DNA of 40,771 bases from Acidobacteriota bacterium (GTDB lineage Bacteria; Acidobacteriota; Terriglobia; Bryobacterales; UBA6623). The stretch's first letter is position 1. Each line of letters begins with the position of its first letter. The DNA lies in the NCBI GenBank assembly GCA_027624045.1, contig JAQBUE010000022.1, positions 1 to 40,771 on the forward strand. Direction: 5' to 3'. Below the pieces are notes generated by a model that was not told where the DNA came from, searched no databases, and saw only the letters and a list, made by a program, of their open reading frames with translations. Positions 9,255 to 17,797 of the stretch are shown in pieces. The translations under genes and the position numbers were made by a program.

Positions 9255-10640
9255 CTACGGCCGGACGATCGACCCGTCCCGCCGCCGCGTCGCACCCCAA
9301 CTGTAGTCAAACGGCTTCGGCAGCCGGTCAGCGGGATACTTCGCTGCCGCTTGCTCATTGATCTCGACACCCCAACCGGGCCGTTCGTTGGCCCAGAAAT
9401 AGCCGTCCTTCAGTTGCGGGCAACCAGGGAAGACTTCTTGCGTCTGCTCCGGAAAGACACTGCGTTCCTGAATCCCGAAGTTGTAGCACGTAAGGTCAAG
9501 AGCAATATTGGCGCAGTGACCGATCGGTGACACGTCGCCGGGGCCATGCCAAGCCGTCCGTACCCCGAACCATTCGCACAGCGCCGCCAGTTTTCGCGCT
9601 GGGCTCAGCCCGCCAATCTGCGAAACGTGAACACGCATGTAGTCGATCAGGCGCTCGGTGACCAGGCCGATGAACTCGTGCGGGCTGTTGAACAGCTCGC
9701 CCATCGCAATAGGAGTCGTCGTGTTCGCGCGGATGTGTTTAAAGTAGCCGATCTGTTCCGGCGCCAGCGGGTCTTCGATGAAAAACGGCTTGTATTGTTC
9801 CAACTCCTTGCACAGATTCAGCGCCTGATCAGGAGAAACCCGTTCGTGAACGTCGTGTAGTAGTTCGATCTCGTCGCCTAATGTCAGGCGCATGTGCTCG
9901 AAGAGCTTAGGGACAATTCGTACATAAGGGCCGGGCTCGTAGATGCCTTCCCGCGGCGGACCAACAGGGGGTGGCGGTAACTGGCTGGCCTCGTTGGTCG
10001 CTGCGCCGCCTCCGCCGCCTCGCGCGCCGTAGTTCGCCATGCCAGGAATCCCGACCTGGATGCGCACGTGCCGATAGCCTTCTTCAATAAAACCGCGCGC
10101 CATGTCCTCGACTTCCTTGAAGCTATCCCCCGAGGCGTGGGCATAGCAGTCGGCTGCCATGCGAGTCTTACCGCCGAGCAACTGATAGACGGGCATGTTG
10201 GCACGCTTACCCTTGATATCCCAAAGGGCTTGGTCGACGCCGCTCATGGCGTTGTAGAGTACCGGGCCGTTGCGCCAATACGAGCTCACATACATCGATT
10301 GCCAGATGTCCTCGATGTGGTCCGGGTCTTTGCCCAATAGGAAAGGCGCCAGAAAGTCATCCACCGCTGAGACGACCGCCTTGGCGCGCTGGTTGAACGT
10401 GGCGCAGCCGAGACCGTACAGGCCAGGTTCGCTCGTCTCGATCTTGACGACCGTCAACCGAATGCTCGGCGCCGCCACCAGGATCGCCTTGACGCTGGTG
10501 ATCTTCAGCGCGGGCAACCCGTTCTGGGCCTGCCGCTCCTGGGGACTGGGCCGGTAGGCGAAGGCCGGGTTAGCCATCAGTCCGGCCATGTTGACGGCGG
10601 CGCCGCCGGTGGCGATTCGAAACATGTCGCGACGATTCAT
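9255..10640 (-). CDS. Tat-exported enolase-superfamily dehydratase (RspA / mannonate dehydratase-like)
   Basis: Enolase-superfamily protein resembling the RspA/ManD group, whose members dehydrate sugar acids such as D-mannonate or D-gluconate; substrate cannot be assigned here. The start 'MNRRDMFRIATGG' with a hydrophobic stretch to 'ANPAFA' (residue 28) is a twin-arginine signal, so it is probably periplasmic, unusual for a catabolic dehydratase but common in Bryobacterales annotations. Metal ligands and acid/base residues are visible: D263 and H265 ('LLHDVHER'), E289 ('FFIEDPL'), E315 ('AMGELF') and H365 ('AWHGPGD'), plus the 'CYAHASG' tyrosine Y166. A Gly- then Pro-rich insert at residues about 206-229 enlarges the variable loop before 'VPKLFEHMRL'. 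It stands convergent to the toxin gene. Confidence 0.88.
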   Translation of the reverse strand: MNRRDMFRIATGGAAVNMAGLMANPAFAYRPSPQERQAQNGLPALKITSVKAILVAAPSIRLTVVKIETSEPGLYGLGCATFNQRAKAVVSAVDDFLAPFLLGKDPDHIEDIWQSMYVSSYWRNGPVLYNAMSGVDQALWDIKGKRANMPVYQLLGGKTRMAADCYAHASGDSFKEVEDMARGFIEEGYRHVRIQVGIPGMANYGARGGGGGAATNEASQLPPPPVGPPREGIYEPGPYVRIVPKLFEHMRLTLGDEIELLHDVHERVSPDQALNLCKELEQYKPFFIEDPLAPEQIGYFKHIRANTTTPIAMGELFNSPHEFIGLVTERLIDYMRVHVSQIGGLSPARKLAALCEWFGVRTAWHGPGDVSPIGHCANIALDLTCYNFGIQERSVFPEQTQEVFPGCPQLKDGYFWANERPGWGVEINEQAAAKYPADRLPKPFDYSWGATRRRDGSIVRP

Positions 10641-10759
10641 GGGTTCCTCACAAACGTTCCAAGCTAAGACTCAATGATTGACTATCGAGCCCCTGGCCGC
10701 AACTGCGGAATCTTCGCGCAGGAAAAACAGGGGCACGGCAGATGGTAAGAAGCGCGGGG

Positions 10760-11395
10760 CTAAGGCTGGAGCGCTGCGTCAATCGCGGATTCCGATATCG
10801 CCCCGGCCCGGATCATTTTCCAGTCAGGGTCGGTGATATCGACAGTCGTGGCACCCGGCCCGGCGACAGCCCCGGCATCGAGAATGAGGGCGACCCGGCC
10901 GTCCATCACGCCGAGAACCTCGAAGCCGCTGCGGCAGGTTGGCTGGCCCGATCGATTCGCCGAGGTCGCAATCACGGGCGTCCCAAGAATTTCGATTAGC
11001 CGATTTGGTATCACCGCGTCGGCTTGGCGTACGGCCAAGCGGCCCGTGTGACCGGTAACCTTGAGTGGTAGCTTGGGCGAGGCGGGCACGATAATCGTCA
11101 ACTGACCCGGCCAGAAGCGCCGCGCGAGCAAGTAGAAACGAGCCGTGAGGTGAGCGGCGTAGTCCTCCGCCATCTGCAACGAATCGACGAGGATGGGCAG
11201 CGAGCGGTGCGACTCGCGGCCCTTGGCCTGAAATACCGCGGCGACGGCCCGCAAGCTGAACGGGTCGGCCAGCAGTACATACAAGGTGTCTGTCGGGATC
11301 GACACAACTTTGCCGGCCCTGATGGCGTCGGCGGCCTTGTGGAGCGCCTCGTCGGCAGGCGACTCGCCGGATACTTCGATCAGTTGGGTCCGCAA
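10760..11395 (-). CDS. tsaC: L-threonylcarbamoyladenylate synthase (TsaC/YrdC/Sua5 family)
   Basis: Makes threonylcarbamoyl-AMP from threonine, bicarbonate and ATP, the first step of t6A37 tRNA modification. The 211-residue length corresponds to the short TsaC/YrdC form without the extra Sua5 domain. Typical blocks are 'GKVVSIPTDTLYVLLADPF', 'KGRESHRSLPILV', 'FWPGQLTIIVP', 'LAVRQADAVIPNRLIEILGTPVIATSANRSG' split over residues about 128-160, and a final 'IRAGAIS'. Usually the second block reads YGL after PTDT; here it is YVL, a small deviation. The only in-frame start near the family N-terminus is TTG at 11395, without a clear ribosome site. It is co-directional with the enolase-fold gene but separated by 119 bases. 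Confidence 0.92.
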   Translation of the reverse strand: MRTQLIEVSGESPADEALHKAADAIRAGKVVSIPTDTLYVLLADPFSLRAVAAVFQAKGRESHRSLPILVDSLQMAEDYAAHLTARFYLLARRFWPGQLTIIVPASPKLPLKVTGHTGRLAVRQADAVIPNRLIEILGTPVIATSANRSGQPTCRSGFEVLGVMDGRVALILDAGAVAGPGATTVDITDPDWKMIRAGAISESAIDAALQP

Positions 11396-11537
11396 GTGTT
11401 TATCTTAACCGCCGCGCCGCACCCGCCGACCCCCAAGGAACCGGCCGTCATCCCGGCTGTGAGGTCGTTGAATGATACCGGTCGTCTCATGAGTTATGCT
11501 TATGCGTTGCCGAACTTCGCCGTGGGGGCGGGTTCAG

Positions 11538-11554
11538 CCGGTGCGTCGCACCGG
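11538..11554. promoter_or_regulatory. 17-bp perfect palindrome upstream of the GNAT gene
   Basis: CCGGTGCG-T-CGCACCGG: 8-base arms around one central base, 39 bases before the acetyltransferase start and in the divergent region with tsaC. It could be an operator, but no clean promoter boxes were recognised around it. Confidence 0.35.
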
Positions 11555-11592
11555 TTAGTCGCGGCCCCCTCAAGCCGAAGGGTGCGGGAATC

Positions 11593-12057
11593 ATGAACAT
11601 CAGCATTCGCCGAGCCACGGAAGCAGACGCGCTGACGATCGCCGATCACAACGCGGCCATGGCGCGAGAGATCGAGAAAATCGAGTTCGATCGGGAACGG
11701 CTTCTAAGCGGTGTGCGCGCCGTTGTCAGCGACGCCGCCAAGGGGGTCTACGTCGTAGCCGAAGCAGATGCCCGCGTCGTGGGCCAGTTGATGATCACCT
11801 TCGAGTGGAGCGACTGGCGCAACGGCACGTTCTGGTGGATCCAGAGCGTCTACGTTGACCCCGGAGCGCGAGGCCGTGGAATCTACACCCGACTCCATGA
11901 ATGGGTGTCGGCGGAGGCCGCGAGACAGCGGAACGTGTGCGGTATTAGGCTCTATGTGGACAAATCGAACCACAACGCCCAGCGCACCTACCGTCGCCTG
12001 GGGATGACGCCGGCCGTCTATGAAATGTATGAAACCGACTTCGTTCTGAAGCGGTAA
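11593..12057 (+). CDS. GNAT-family N-acetyltransferase
   Basis: A 154-residue acetyl-CoA-dependent acyltransferase of unknown substrate. It starts with the usual 'ISIRRATEADALTIADHN'. Strand beta4 'WIQSVYVDPGARGRGIYTRL' holds the acetyl-CoA pyrophosphate loop (about residues 92-99, RGRGIY). The C-terminal 'GIRLYVDKSNHNAQRTYRRLGM' is the second conserved block, followed by a family-typical 'YEMYETDF' end. It lies 31 bases before the AGCS symporter gene and may be co-transcribed, which would hint at an amino-acid or amine substrate (inference only). Confidence 0.92.
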   Translation: MNISIRRATEADALTIADHNAAMAREIEKIEFDRERLLSGVRAVVSDAAKGVYVVAEADARVVGQLMITFEWSDWRNGTFWWIQSVYVDPGARGRGIYTRLHEWVSAEAARQRNVCGIRLYVDKSNHNAQRTYRRLGMTPAVYEMYETDFVLKR

Positions 12058-12088
12058 CAGGCAGGCATAACAGGGGGAGCACAGGGGA

Positions 12089-13435
12089 ATGTTGGACACA
12101 CTGAACGAGCTTCATCAAACCGTCAACGGCCTGGTTTGGGGACCGCCCATGATGGTGCTGCTGATCGGCGCCGGGATCGTGCTGACCTTCGCGACGCGGG
12201 GAGTACAGTTTGTCCACCTGGGCTTCGCGTTTAAGGAGGTGCTCGGCAAGCTGTTTCAGCCGGCCACGGGCGAAGGAACAGTGACGCCGTTCCAGGCTCT
12301 TTCAACTGCTCTGGCTTCGACGGTTGGCGTCGGTAACATCGCGGGTGTCTCAACGGCGATCTACCTGGGCGGTCCAGGCTCGGTATTTTGGCTGCTGGTG
12401 TCGGGCGTCGTCGGCATGGCGACGAAGTATTCCGAGATCGCCATCGCGCTGAATTACAGGGAAAAGGACGACCGCGGCATCGTGCGCGGCGGTGCGATGT
12501 ATGTGCTCTCGAAGGGACTCGGGCTACGTTGGCTGGGGACGATTTTCGCGGCGCTGACAGCCTTGGCTGCCTTCGGCATCGGCAATATGGTGCAAGCCAA
12601 CTCGGTGGCTGAGGCCGCCCAGAGCGGCTTCGGCATTCCGCCCTGGGCTAGTGGTCTGGCGCTGTGCGGGCTGACTGCATTGGTCGTCCTCGGGGGCATT
12701 CAACGAATCGCGGAGGTCACGCAGTTTCTCGTCCCGCTCATGTGCGCCGTCTATTTCTTGGGCGCCCTGTGGATTCTGGTGGTCTATATCGACCAGATAC
12801 CGCACGTTGTCGGGTTGGTTCTCTCTTCCGCCTTTCAGGGCCAGGCGGCGGCGGGCGGATTCGCGGGCGCAACGGTGGCTTCCGCCGTCAGGTACGGCAT
12901 CGCGCGCGGTATGTTCTCGAACGAAGCCGGTCTCGGGAGCGCACCGATGGTCCACAGCTCAGCCGTGACGGACCACCCCTCGCGGCAGGCCATGTATGGC
13001 ATCTTCGAGGTCTTCGTCGATACGATCGTTGTCTGCCTGTTGACCGCGTTCGTGGTGCTCGCGACCGGCGCCTGGCAGTCCGGCGAAACGGGTGCGGCCA
13101 TGGCGGCCCGGGCGTTCGAGATTGGTCTTCCGGGCGGCTCGGGAGATACCATTGTCAGCGTTGCCCTGATTCTCTTCGCATTCTCGAGCGTAATCGGCTG
13201 GGCCTACTACGGCGAGACCGGAGCGACCTATCTGTTTGGGACGAAGGTGAGTATGCCCTATCGCCTAGTCTGGATCGGTTTCGTATACCTCGGCGCCACG
13301 GGGAGCCTGCATGTGATCTGGGATATCGCCGATACTCTGAATGGCCTGATGGCGATCCCGAATCTGATCGCCGTGCTTGGTTCGCTGCATGTCGTAACCC
13401 GCCTGACCCGGGAATTCTTCTCAGCGAATCGATAG
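12089..13435 (+). CDS. AGCS-family amino acid (alanine/glycine):sodium symporter
   Basis: Inner-membrane sodium-coupled amino acid importer, 448 residues with about ten to eleven hydrophobic helices. AGCS hallmarks are 'GTVTPFQALSTALASTVGVGNIAGV' (in pieces, residues about 60-84), 'GGPGSVFWLLVSGVVGMATKYSEI', 'GGAMYVLSKGLG', and 'RGMFSNEAGLGSAPMVHSSA' near residue 275. These match alanine or glycine carriers; the exact substrate is not readable. Start ATG is preceded by a purine-rich GGGGGAG and AGGGG. It forms a run with the GNAT gene upstream and two PepSY-like genes downstream (34-base gap). Confidence 0.94.
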   Translation: MLDTLNELHQTVNGLVWGPPMMVLLIGAGIVLTFATRGVQFVHLGFAFKEVLGKLFQPATGEGTVTPFQALSTALASTVGVGNIAGVSTAIYLGGPGSVFWLLVSGVVGMATKYSEIAIALNYREKDDRGIVRGGAMYVLSKGLGLRWLGTIFAALTALAAFGIGNMVQANSVAEAAQSGFGIPPWASGLALCGLTALVVLGGIQRIAEVTQFLVPLMCAVYFLGALWILVVYIDQIPHVVGLVLSSAFQGQAAAGGFAGATVASAVRYGIARGMFSNEAGLGSAPMVHSSAVTDHPSRQAMYGIFEVFVDTIVVCLLTAFVVLATGAWQSGETGAAMAARAFEIGLPGGSGDTIVSVALILFAFSSVIGWAYYGETGATYLFGTKVSMPYRLVWIGFVYLGATGSLHVIWDIADTLNGLMAIPNLIAVLGSLHVVTRLTREFFSANR

Positions 13436-13469
13436 TTCGTCTTCAGTGAGGTTATCGTCAGGTACGAGT

Positions 13470-14063
13470 ATGACGCGCTGGATCAAGAAGATTCACATGT
13501 ACGTCGGGCTCCTGAACTTTACGGTCCTCGTTATTTTCGGCGTCGTCGGCATTGCCGCGACCGTTCTGCCGGATCCGAACAAGCGGCCCAAACCGGCTCC
13601 GTCAGCGAGAGTCATCGACTATCAGGCTCCCGGAGGGCTCGACGACCGCGGCCTGGCGGACCACGTCCATGCCACTGCCAAGATCCCGTTGACGGGAACG
13701 GCCCCGGATTGGGGCATTCGGCGCGACTCGGAGAACAACCTGCGCATCAGGTTTGGGACAGCCGCCGCGAGGTTCGAAACGACCCTGTTCGAACGAGAAG
13801 GTAAGCTGCGGATCGAGAAACAGCCTTTCGATACCTTGCAGTTTCTCTTTCATTTGCATGAGATGACGCCGTCTTCGGCGCACCCGGACTTCCGGACGCA
13901 ACTGTGGGCCTGGTATGTCGAGTTCGCGATCTGGTCGTTGATCTTGATGGCCCTGTCGGGTGTGTATCTGTGGCTCGCTTCAAGGCCCAGGCATCGCTGG
14001 GCGCAGGTTTCTTTGGCGGCCAGTATGGCGGTTTTTATCGCATTCTACTGGGTGATTCGGTAG
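13470..14063 (+). CDS. PepSY-associated transmembrane protein, first of a pair
   Basis: A 197-residue membrane protein with one N-terminal helix (about 12-33), an extracytoplasmic domain of about 110 residues, and two C-terminal helices (about 149-171 and 180-195). 'TRWIKKIHMYVGLLNF', with H9, is the arginine-histidine-glycine entry typical of PepSY-TM proteins, and 'LFHLHEM' adds further histidines. PepSY-TM proteins are often linked to iron/heme or redox processes at the membrane, but no specific function can be given. ATG 13470 is chosen over an upstream in-frame ATG at 13446 because the helix entry begins here. The partner gene follows after 3 bases. Confidence 0.75.
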   Translation: MTRWIKKIHMYVGLLNFTVLVIFGVVGIAATVLPDPNKRPKPAPSARVIDYQAPGGLDDRGLADHVHATAKIPLTGTAPDWGIRRDSENNLRIRFGTAAARFETTLFEREGKLRIEKQPFDTLQFLFHLHEMTPSSAHPDFRTQLWAWYVEFAIWSLILMALSGVYLWLASRPRHRWAQVSLAASMAVFIAFYWVIR

Positions 14064-14066
14064 ACC

Positions 14067-14642
14067 ATGTTCCGCTTTCTTCGCAACTCACACCTGCTGC
14101 TCGGATTGTTCTTCTGTCCGTTCATACTGCTGTTTGGCGTAAGCAGCGTCCAGTTTGCCCACAACGATTGGTTTGTTACTGAGCCTGAATCGGCTGAAAT
14201 GACCGTGACGGTTGACCCGGCACAGGCAACGAGTCCGCGAGCGCTAGGCCGGCTGCTGATGGACCAGCAGGGTTACCGGGGATTTGTTCTCGACATCGAA
14301 GAGAAGGATGATGGCTTCGAGTTTCTGATTGGGCGGATGGGTACGATTCACGAGATCGACTACAAGACCGGGAGTCCCGAAGTCGCGGTGACCAAGAAAG
14401 TCTGGCCGCTGATTTCACTCCTGACATGGATGCACACAACGTTTGGCATGGATCACGAGTTCGGACCCCACAACTTCTGGGGTTTTCTCATGTTTCTCAC
14501 CTCCGTAGCGCTACTGCTGCTCGGCGCGACCGGCATCTACCTATGGTTCAAGATTCACGCGGAACGATTGGCGGGGTTGGTTCTCATATCAGTGAGCTTG
14601 GCGTTCGGCCTCACCATGATCGCGCTCTTGCGATTTCCATGA
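14067..14642 (+). CDS. PepSY-associated transmembrane protein, second of a pair
   Basis: A 191-residue protein with the same architecture as its neighbour: helix 1 at residues about 8-28, an outer domain, then two helices near 138-162 and 168-188. The entry 'MFRFLRNSHLLLG' again places histidine at position 9, and 'WMHTTFGMDHEFG' is the histidine-rich block before helix 2. The pair therefore looks like two halves of the usual single PepSY-TM protein, presumably a heterodimer (inference). The spacing of 3 bases to the upstream gene implies co-translation. Function unknown. Confidence 0.75.
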   Translation: MFRFLRNSHLLLGLFFCPFILLFGVSSVQFAHNDWFVTEPESAEMTVTVDPAQATSPRALGRLLMDQQGYRGFVLDIEEKDDGFEFLIGRMGTIHEIDYKTGSPEVAVTKKVWPLISLLTWMHTTFGMDHEFGPHNFWGFLMFLTSVALLLLGATGIYLWFKIHAERLAGLVLISVSLAFGLTMIALLRFP

Positions 14643-14763
14643 TGCGACTCGATGGAGTCTAATGCGAAGTCGAGCGCGTCACTTGCCCCTTTAGGTGTCT
14701 CGCTCGCTGTCCTCCGTGCCCGATGGAGATCGTCGTTAGCCCTCGTAAATAACGCGCTTTTGG

Positions 14764-14853
14764 GCGATGCAATCGCGGGTATGTAACTTTAGACATCCTA
14801 AAGGACTGCTGAGGTGGCGGCGGGCATCCGATAAGGGGTACGAGAGTCTCTCG
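14764..14853 (+). promoter_or_regulatory. Three dyads in the leader of the sensor kinase gene
   Basis: The 218-base gap before the kinase holds GCGAT/ATCGC (14764-14776), CTTTAG/CTAAAG (14787-14803) and the perfect palindrome CGAGAG-T-CTCTCG (14841-14853), the last ending seven bases before the ATG. No strong ribosome site is visible, so folding of this leader may affect translation. Nothing else was recognised in the gap. Confidence 0.35.
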
Positions 14854-14860
14854 CGCCTCC

Positions 14861-17797
14861 ATGACTTCGGTTCAACGTACCTTCGCGCTGCCGTCCGTAG
14901 GCAGATTCCTTAGCAGCGTCAGACGCTGGGACAAGGGCCGGGCTCTGCTCGCGGCGCTGGCCCTGGCCGCCTTCGTTATGCCTCGCATGCCGCTGCCCGA
15001 TATTGTGGGCCGGGTGGCTTACGCTCTCTTGGCTGTGGCGGCGGCAGCTTTCTGTCTGCGGCGGGGCACGTATGGCTCGACTCGTTTTCGCTGGGGATGG
15101 CGAGGAACGGCCGTGGCCGCCGCTTGCTGCGCCGTTTGCGCCTCGATCGAGGTCGTGAGCCCGCTTGCGGGAGGCGGTTTGCCGTATGGGCAGTGGCTCG
15201 ATCAGATTCAAGGTCACGGGATCATCGCCGCTACTGGTTTGCTGGGACTTCTATTCCTGGAAGGTTCAGCGGTCCGCGATGGCCGGGAGGAACAGGACCG
15301 CCCCTATCTCGATCTTTTGCTTTCAGCGCTGGGGTTTGTCTGGCTGCTCGTATTCGCGGGCCCGGCTTGGATGTGCGCCGAGCGCGGCACGTTGGTCGCG
15401 CTCTCGATCCCGGTGGCGGCGTCGGTCGGTGTGCTCATCTTGTTGTTTGCGGCGGAGCGACGGGGCGGGATACATGAAGTTAGGAGCACCTGGATCTGGC
15501 TCCGCCTTGCGGTCGCCGCGCAGGCGCTGCAAGCAATCTTTGCTGTGCCGCCGCCCTGGCCCCCTTCTCTGCCGCAAGTCGTCGCTTTGGGGGCCTTGAT
15601 GCTGGCCGCCCGCCAGCCGCTGCCGGTGGCGCCGAGGGCGTCGGCGCGGAACGCATGGCCCCCTACATTGCTTTCTCCATGGATTTTCTCCGCCGGAACG
15701 GGACTCCTAGTCATGGCCTATCTTGTTTCAGGCCTGGTTGACGCATACGGAACGATTGTGGTCGCCGCCGCGCTGGGTGGCTATCTTGCGCTGATGCCCT
15801 GGTATGTCCATGCCACTCACCGAAAAACCCGCGCCGAGTCCGGCGCATTGCGGCGCGAATCCGTTCAGCTGCGACATCTACTCGATAACATCACCGACGC
15901 GGTCGCCACTGAGGACCTGCAAGGAAGGATTGTGTTCGCCAACCGCGCCTTCCACCGCCTCTTCGGTCTTCCTCCGGGGCGGGAGTTGCTTCAGCGTGCC
16001 GAAGCTTTGGTTCACCCCGGCGACAAGGCGCTATGGAACCGGCATCTTCGGGGTTGTCTCGAAGATCGGCGATCGGAGCCGTCATTCGAGTATCGAGGCT
16101 TGCGAAGTGATGGTGTCACCCTCGAACTGGAGGCGCATCTGAAGCCCCTTGATCTGGGCGGAATCATGATCGGAGCAACGTCGGTGATCCGCAATCTGGC
16201 TCGACAACACCTGATTGAACGATCGCAACGCGCCCTGGCACAGCGGCTGGAATTTTTTGTGAACGAGATGCCGCTGGGGTGCATCATTTGGGACCTGAAC
16301 TTCGCCGTGCAGGAATGGAACCAAAGCGCCGAGAGGATCTTCGGCTGGCCGCACTCGGAGGTACTCCACCGCAGCTACTTTGAGTTTCTGGCCTGCGAGG
16401 ATGACCAAGCCGCCGCGCAGGAAGTTTGGCGGAACCTCAAACAAGGGCAGGGGGCGCACCTCCGCGAGTGGAAGAACCAAACTCGTGACGGCCATGTTAT
16501 CGAATGTGAGTGGTTTTACACCGCCTTGCTTGACGACACCGGCCAGGTCGTCGCCATCGCGTCGATGGTCCAGGATCTGACCGACCGCAAGGACCTCGAG
16601 CGGCAGCTCTTGCAATCTCAGAAGTTGGAAGCCGTCGGAACCCTGGCAGGCGGCATCGCACACGATTTCAATAACTTGCTCACTGCCATCCTTGGTCACA
16701 CCAGTCTGACCTTGATGAAGCTGGGCACGGATCACGACGCCAGCCGCGGCCTCTCTGATGTTCAAGCCGCCGCCGAACGCGGGGCGGAGCTTGTCACGCA
16801 GCTGCTGCGCTTCGGGAAGCGCGCGCCTTCGCGGGTCCAAGTGGTTTCGCTCAACGACTGTGTCGCGAACGTCATGCGGCTGCTCCGGCCCACTATCGGA
16901 TCCCGCATCCGGATCGTCACCGACCTCAGCGCCGACTTGTGGCACGTCAAGGGAGACGCCAGCCAGCTTGAACAGGTGTTGATGAACATTCTGCTGAACG
17001 CCCGCGACGCCATCGGAGGACCGGGCGGAATCCTCATCCGCTCGCGCAACTGCAAGCCGCAAGATGAGCAGGGGCTTTCGTCGTTCCCCGAAAGGGCTGA
17101 AGAGCAAGTCGAACTCGAAATCTCCGACGAAGGATGCGGCATGGATGCCGAAACGAGACAGCGTATCTTCGATCCGTTCTTCACGACGAAAGCGACCGGG
17201 CGAGGAACCGGACTCGGTCTCGCCATGGTCTTCAGCATTATCAGCAACCACGCCGGGCGCATCGAGGTGCAGAGCCGGCCCGGCGAAGGTTCTTTGTTCC
17301 GGATTCTGATCCCTCGCACAAAGCAAGCCCCCGTGACACCTCAACCGCAAGAGGACCCACTCTCATCGAAACCGGCGACCGGGACGATTCTCCTGGCCGA
17401 TGACGAAGAATCCGTACGCGCCTTGGGTTTGAGTGTGCTGCGAGATCAGGGCTACACCGTGTTGGGAGCCGCCGATGGCCAGGAAGCGGTCGAAATGTTT
17501 GAGCGCTTTCAAGACGATATCGACCTCGTGCTGCTCGATTTGACGATGCCCCGTAAGTCTGGCTGGGCGGCATTTGATGACATCCGCAAGCTCAAACCTA
17601 GCGCTCGGGTCATCCTGTCAAGCGGCTATTCGGCCAAGGGAGGCGGGACAACCGCGGTGAGCCGGGGCGCGAGCGCATTCTTGCCAAAACCGTATACGGC
17701 CCAGACCCTGATTGCGACCGTCCGCCGCGTGCTTGATGATGACTCCGCAAGCCCGGTCCCCTCTCCCCTGGAGACGCGGAGCCCGGCTTACCTATGA
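14861..17797 (+). CDS. Hybrid sensor histidine kinase (10 TM, 2 PAS, HisKA, HATPase, receiver)
   Basis: A 978-residue membrane signalling protein. About ten hydrophobic helices fill residues 27-313, an unrecognised sensor module. Two PAS domains follow (about 331-445 and 458-575, the second with 'MPLGCIIWDLNFAVQEWNQSAERIFGW'). The dimerisation/phosphoacceptor box is 'LEAVGTLAGGIAHDFNNLLTAI' in two pieces with H601. The ATPase domain has its N-box (N709/N713), 'DEGCGM' and 'GTGLGLAMV' (782-790). The C-terminal receiver is 'ILLADDEESVR' with phosphoacceptor D893 and 'PKPYTAQTL'. There is no DNA-binding output. The stop codon overlaps the ATG of the HDOD gene by four bases, so the two are probably one pathway. 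Confidence 0.93.
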   Translation: MTSVQRTFALPSVGRFLSSVRRWDKGRALLAALALAAFVMPRMPLPDIVGRVAYALLAVAAAAFCLRRGTYGSTRFRWGWRGTAVAAACCAVCASIEVVSPLAGGGLPYGQWLDQIQGHGIIAATGLLGLLFLEGSAVRDGREEQDRPYLDLLLSALGFVWLLVFAGPAWMCAERGTLVALSIPVAASVGVLILLFAAERRGGIHEVRSTWIWLRLAVAAQALQAIFAVPPPWPPSLPQVVALGALMLAARQPLPVAPRASARNAWPPTLLSPWIFSAGTGLLVMAYLVSGLVDAYGTIVVAAALGGYLALMPWYVHATHRKTRAESGALRRESVQLRHLLDNITDAVATEDLQGRIVFANRAFHRLFGLPPGRELLQRAEALVHPGDKALWNRHLRGCLEDRRSEPSFEYRGLRSDGVTLELEAHLKPLDLGGIMIGATSVIRNLARQHLIERSQRALAQRLEFFVNEMPLGCIIWDLNFAVQEWNQSAERIFGWPHSEVLHRSYFEFLACEDDQAAAQEVWRNLKQGQGAHLREWKNQTRDGHVIECEWFYTALLDDTGQVVAIASMVQDLTDRKDLERQLLQSQKLEAVGTLAGGIAHDFNNLLTAILGHTSLTLMKLGTDHDASRGLSDVQAAAERGAELVTQLLRFGKRAPSRVQVVSLNDCVANVMRLLRPTIGSRIRIVTDLSADLWHVKGDASQLEQVLMNILLNARDAIGGPGGILIRSRNCKPQDEQGLSSFPERAEEQVELEISDEGCGMDAETRQRIFDPFFTTKATGRGTGLGLAMVFSIISNHAGRIEVQSRPGEGSLFRILIPRTKQAPVTPQPQEDPLSSKPATGTILLADDEESVRALGLSVLRDQGYTVLGAADGQEAVEMFERFQDDIDLVLLDLTMPRKSGWAAFDDIRKLKPSARVILSSGYSAKGGGTTAVSRGASAFLPKPYTAQTLIATVRRVLDDDSASPVPSPLETRSPAYL

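Noticed and set aside
11465..11510. Possible promoter TTGAAT ... TATGCT before the GNAT gene
   Set aside because: The boxes are about 21 bases apart, too far for a normal sigma-70 promoter.
12664..13449. 261-codon plus-strand frame inside the symporter gene
   Set aside because: Arg-rich out-of-phase reading of a clear AGCS membrane protein.
16082..17350. 422-codon minus-strand frame opposite the sensor kinase
   Set aside because: Antisense shadow of a gene with recognisable PAS, HisKA and ATPase motifs; no ribosome site or domain.
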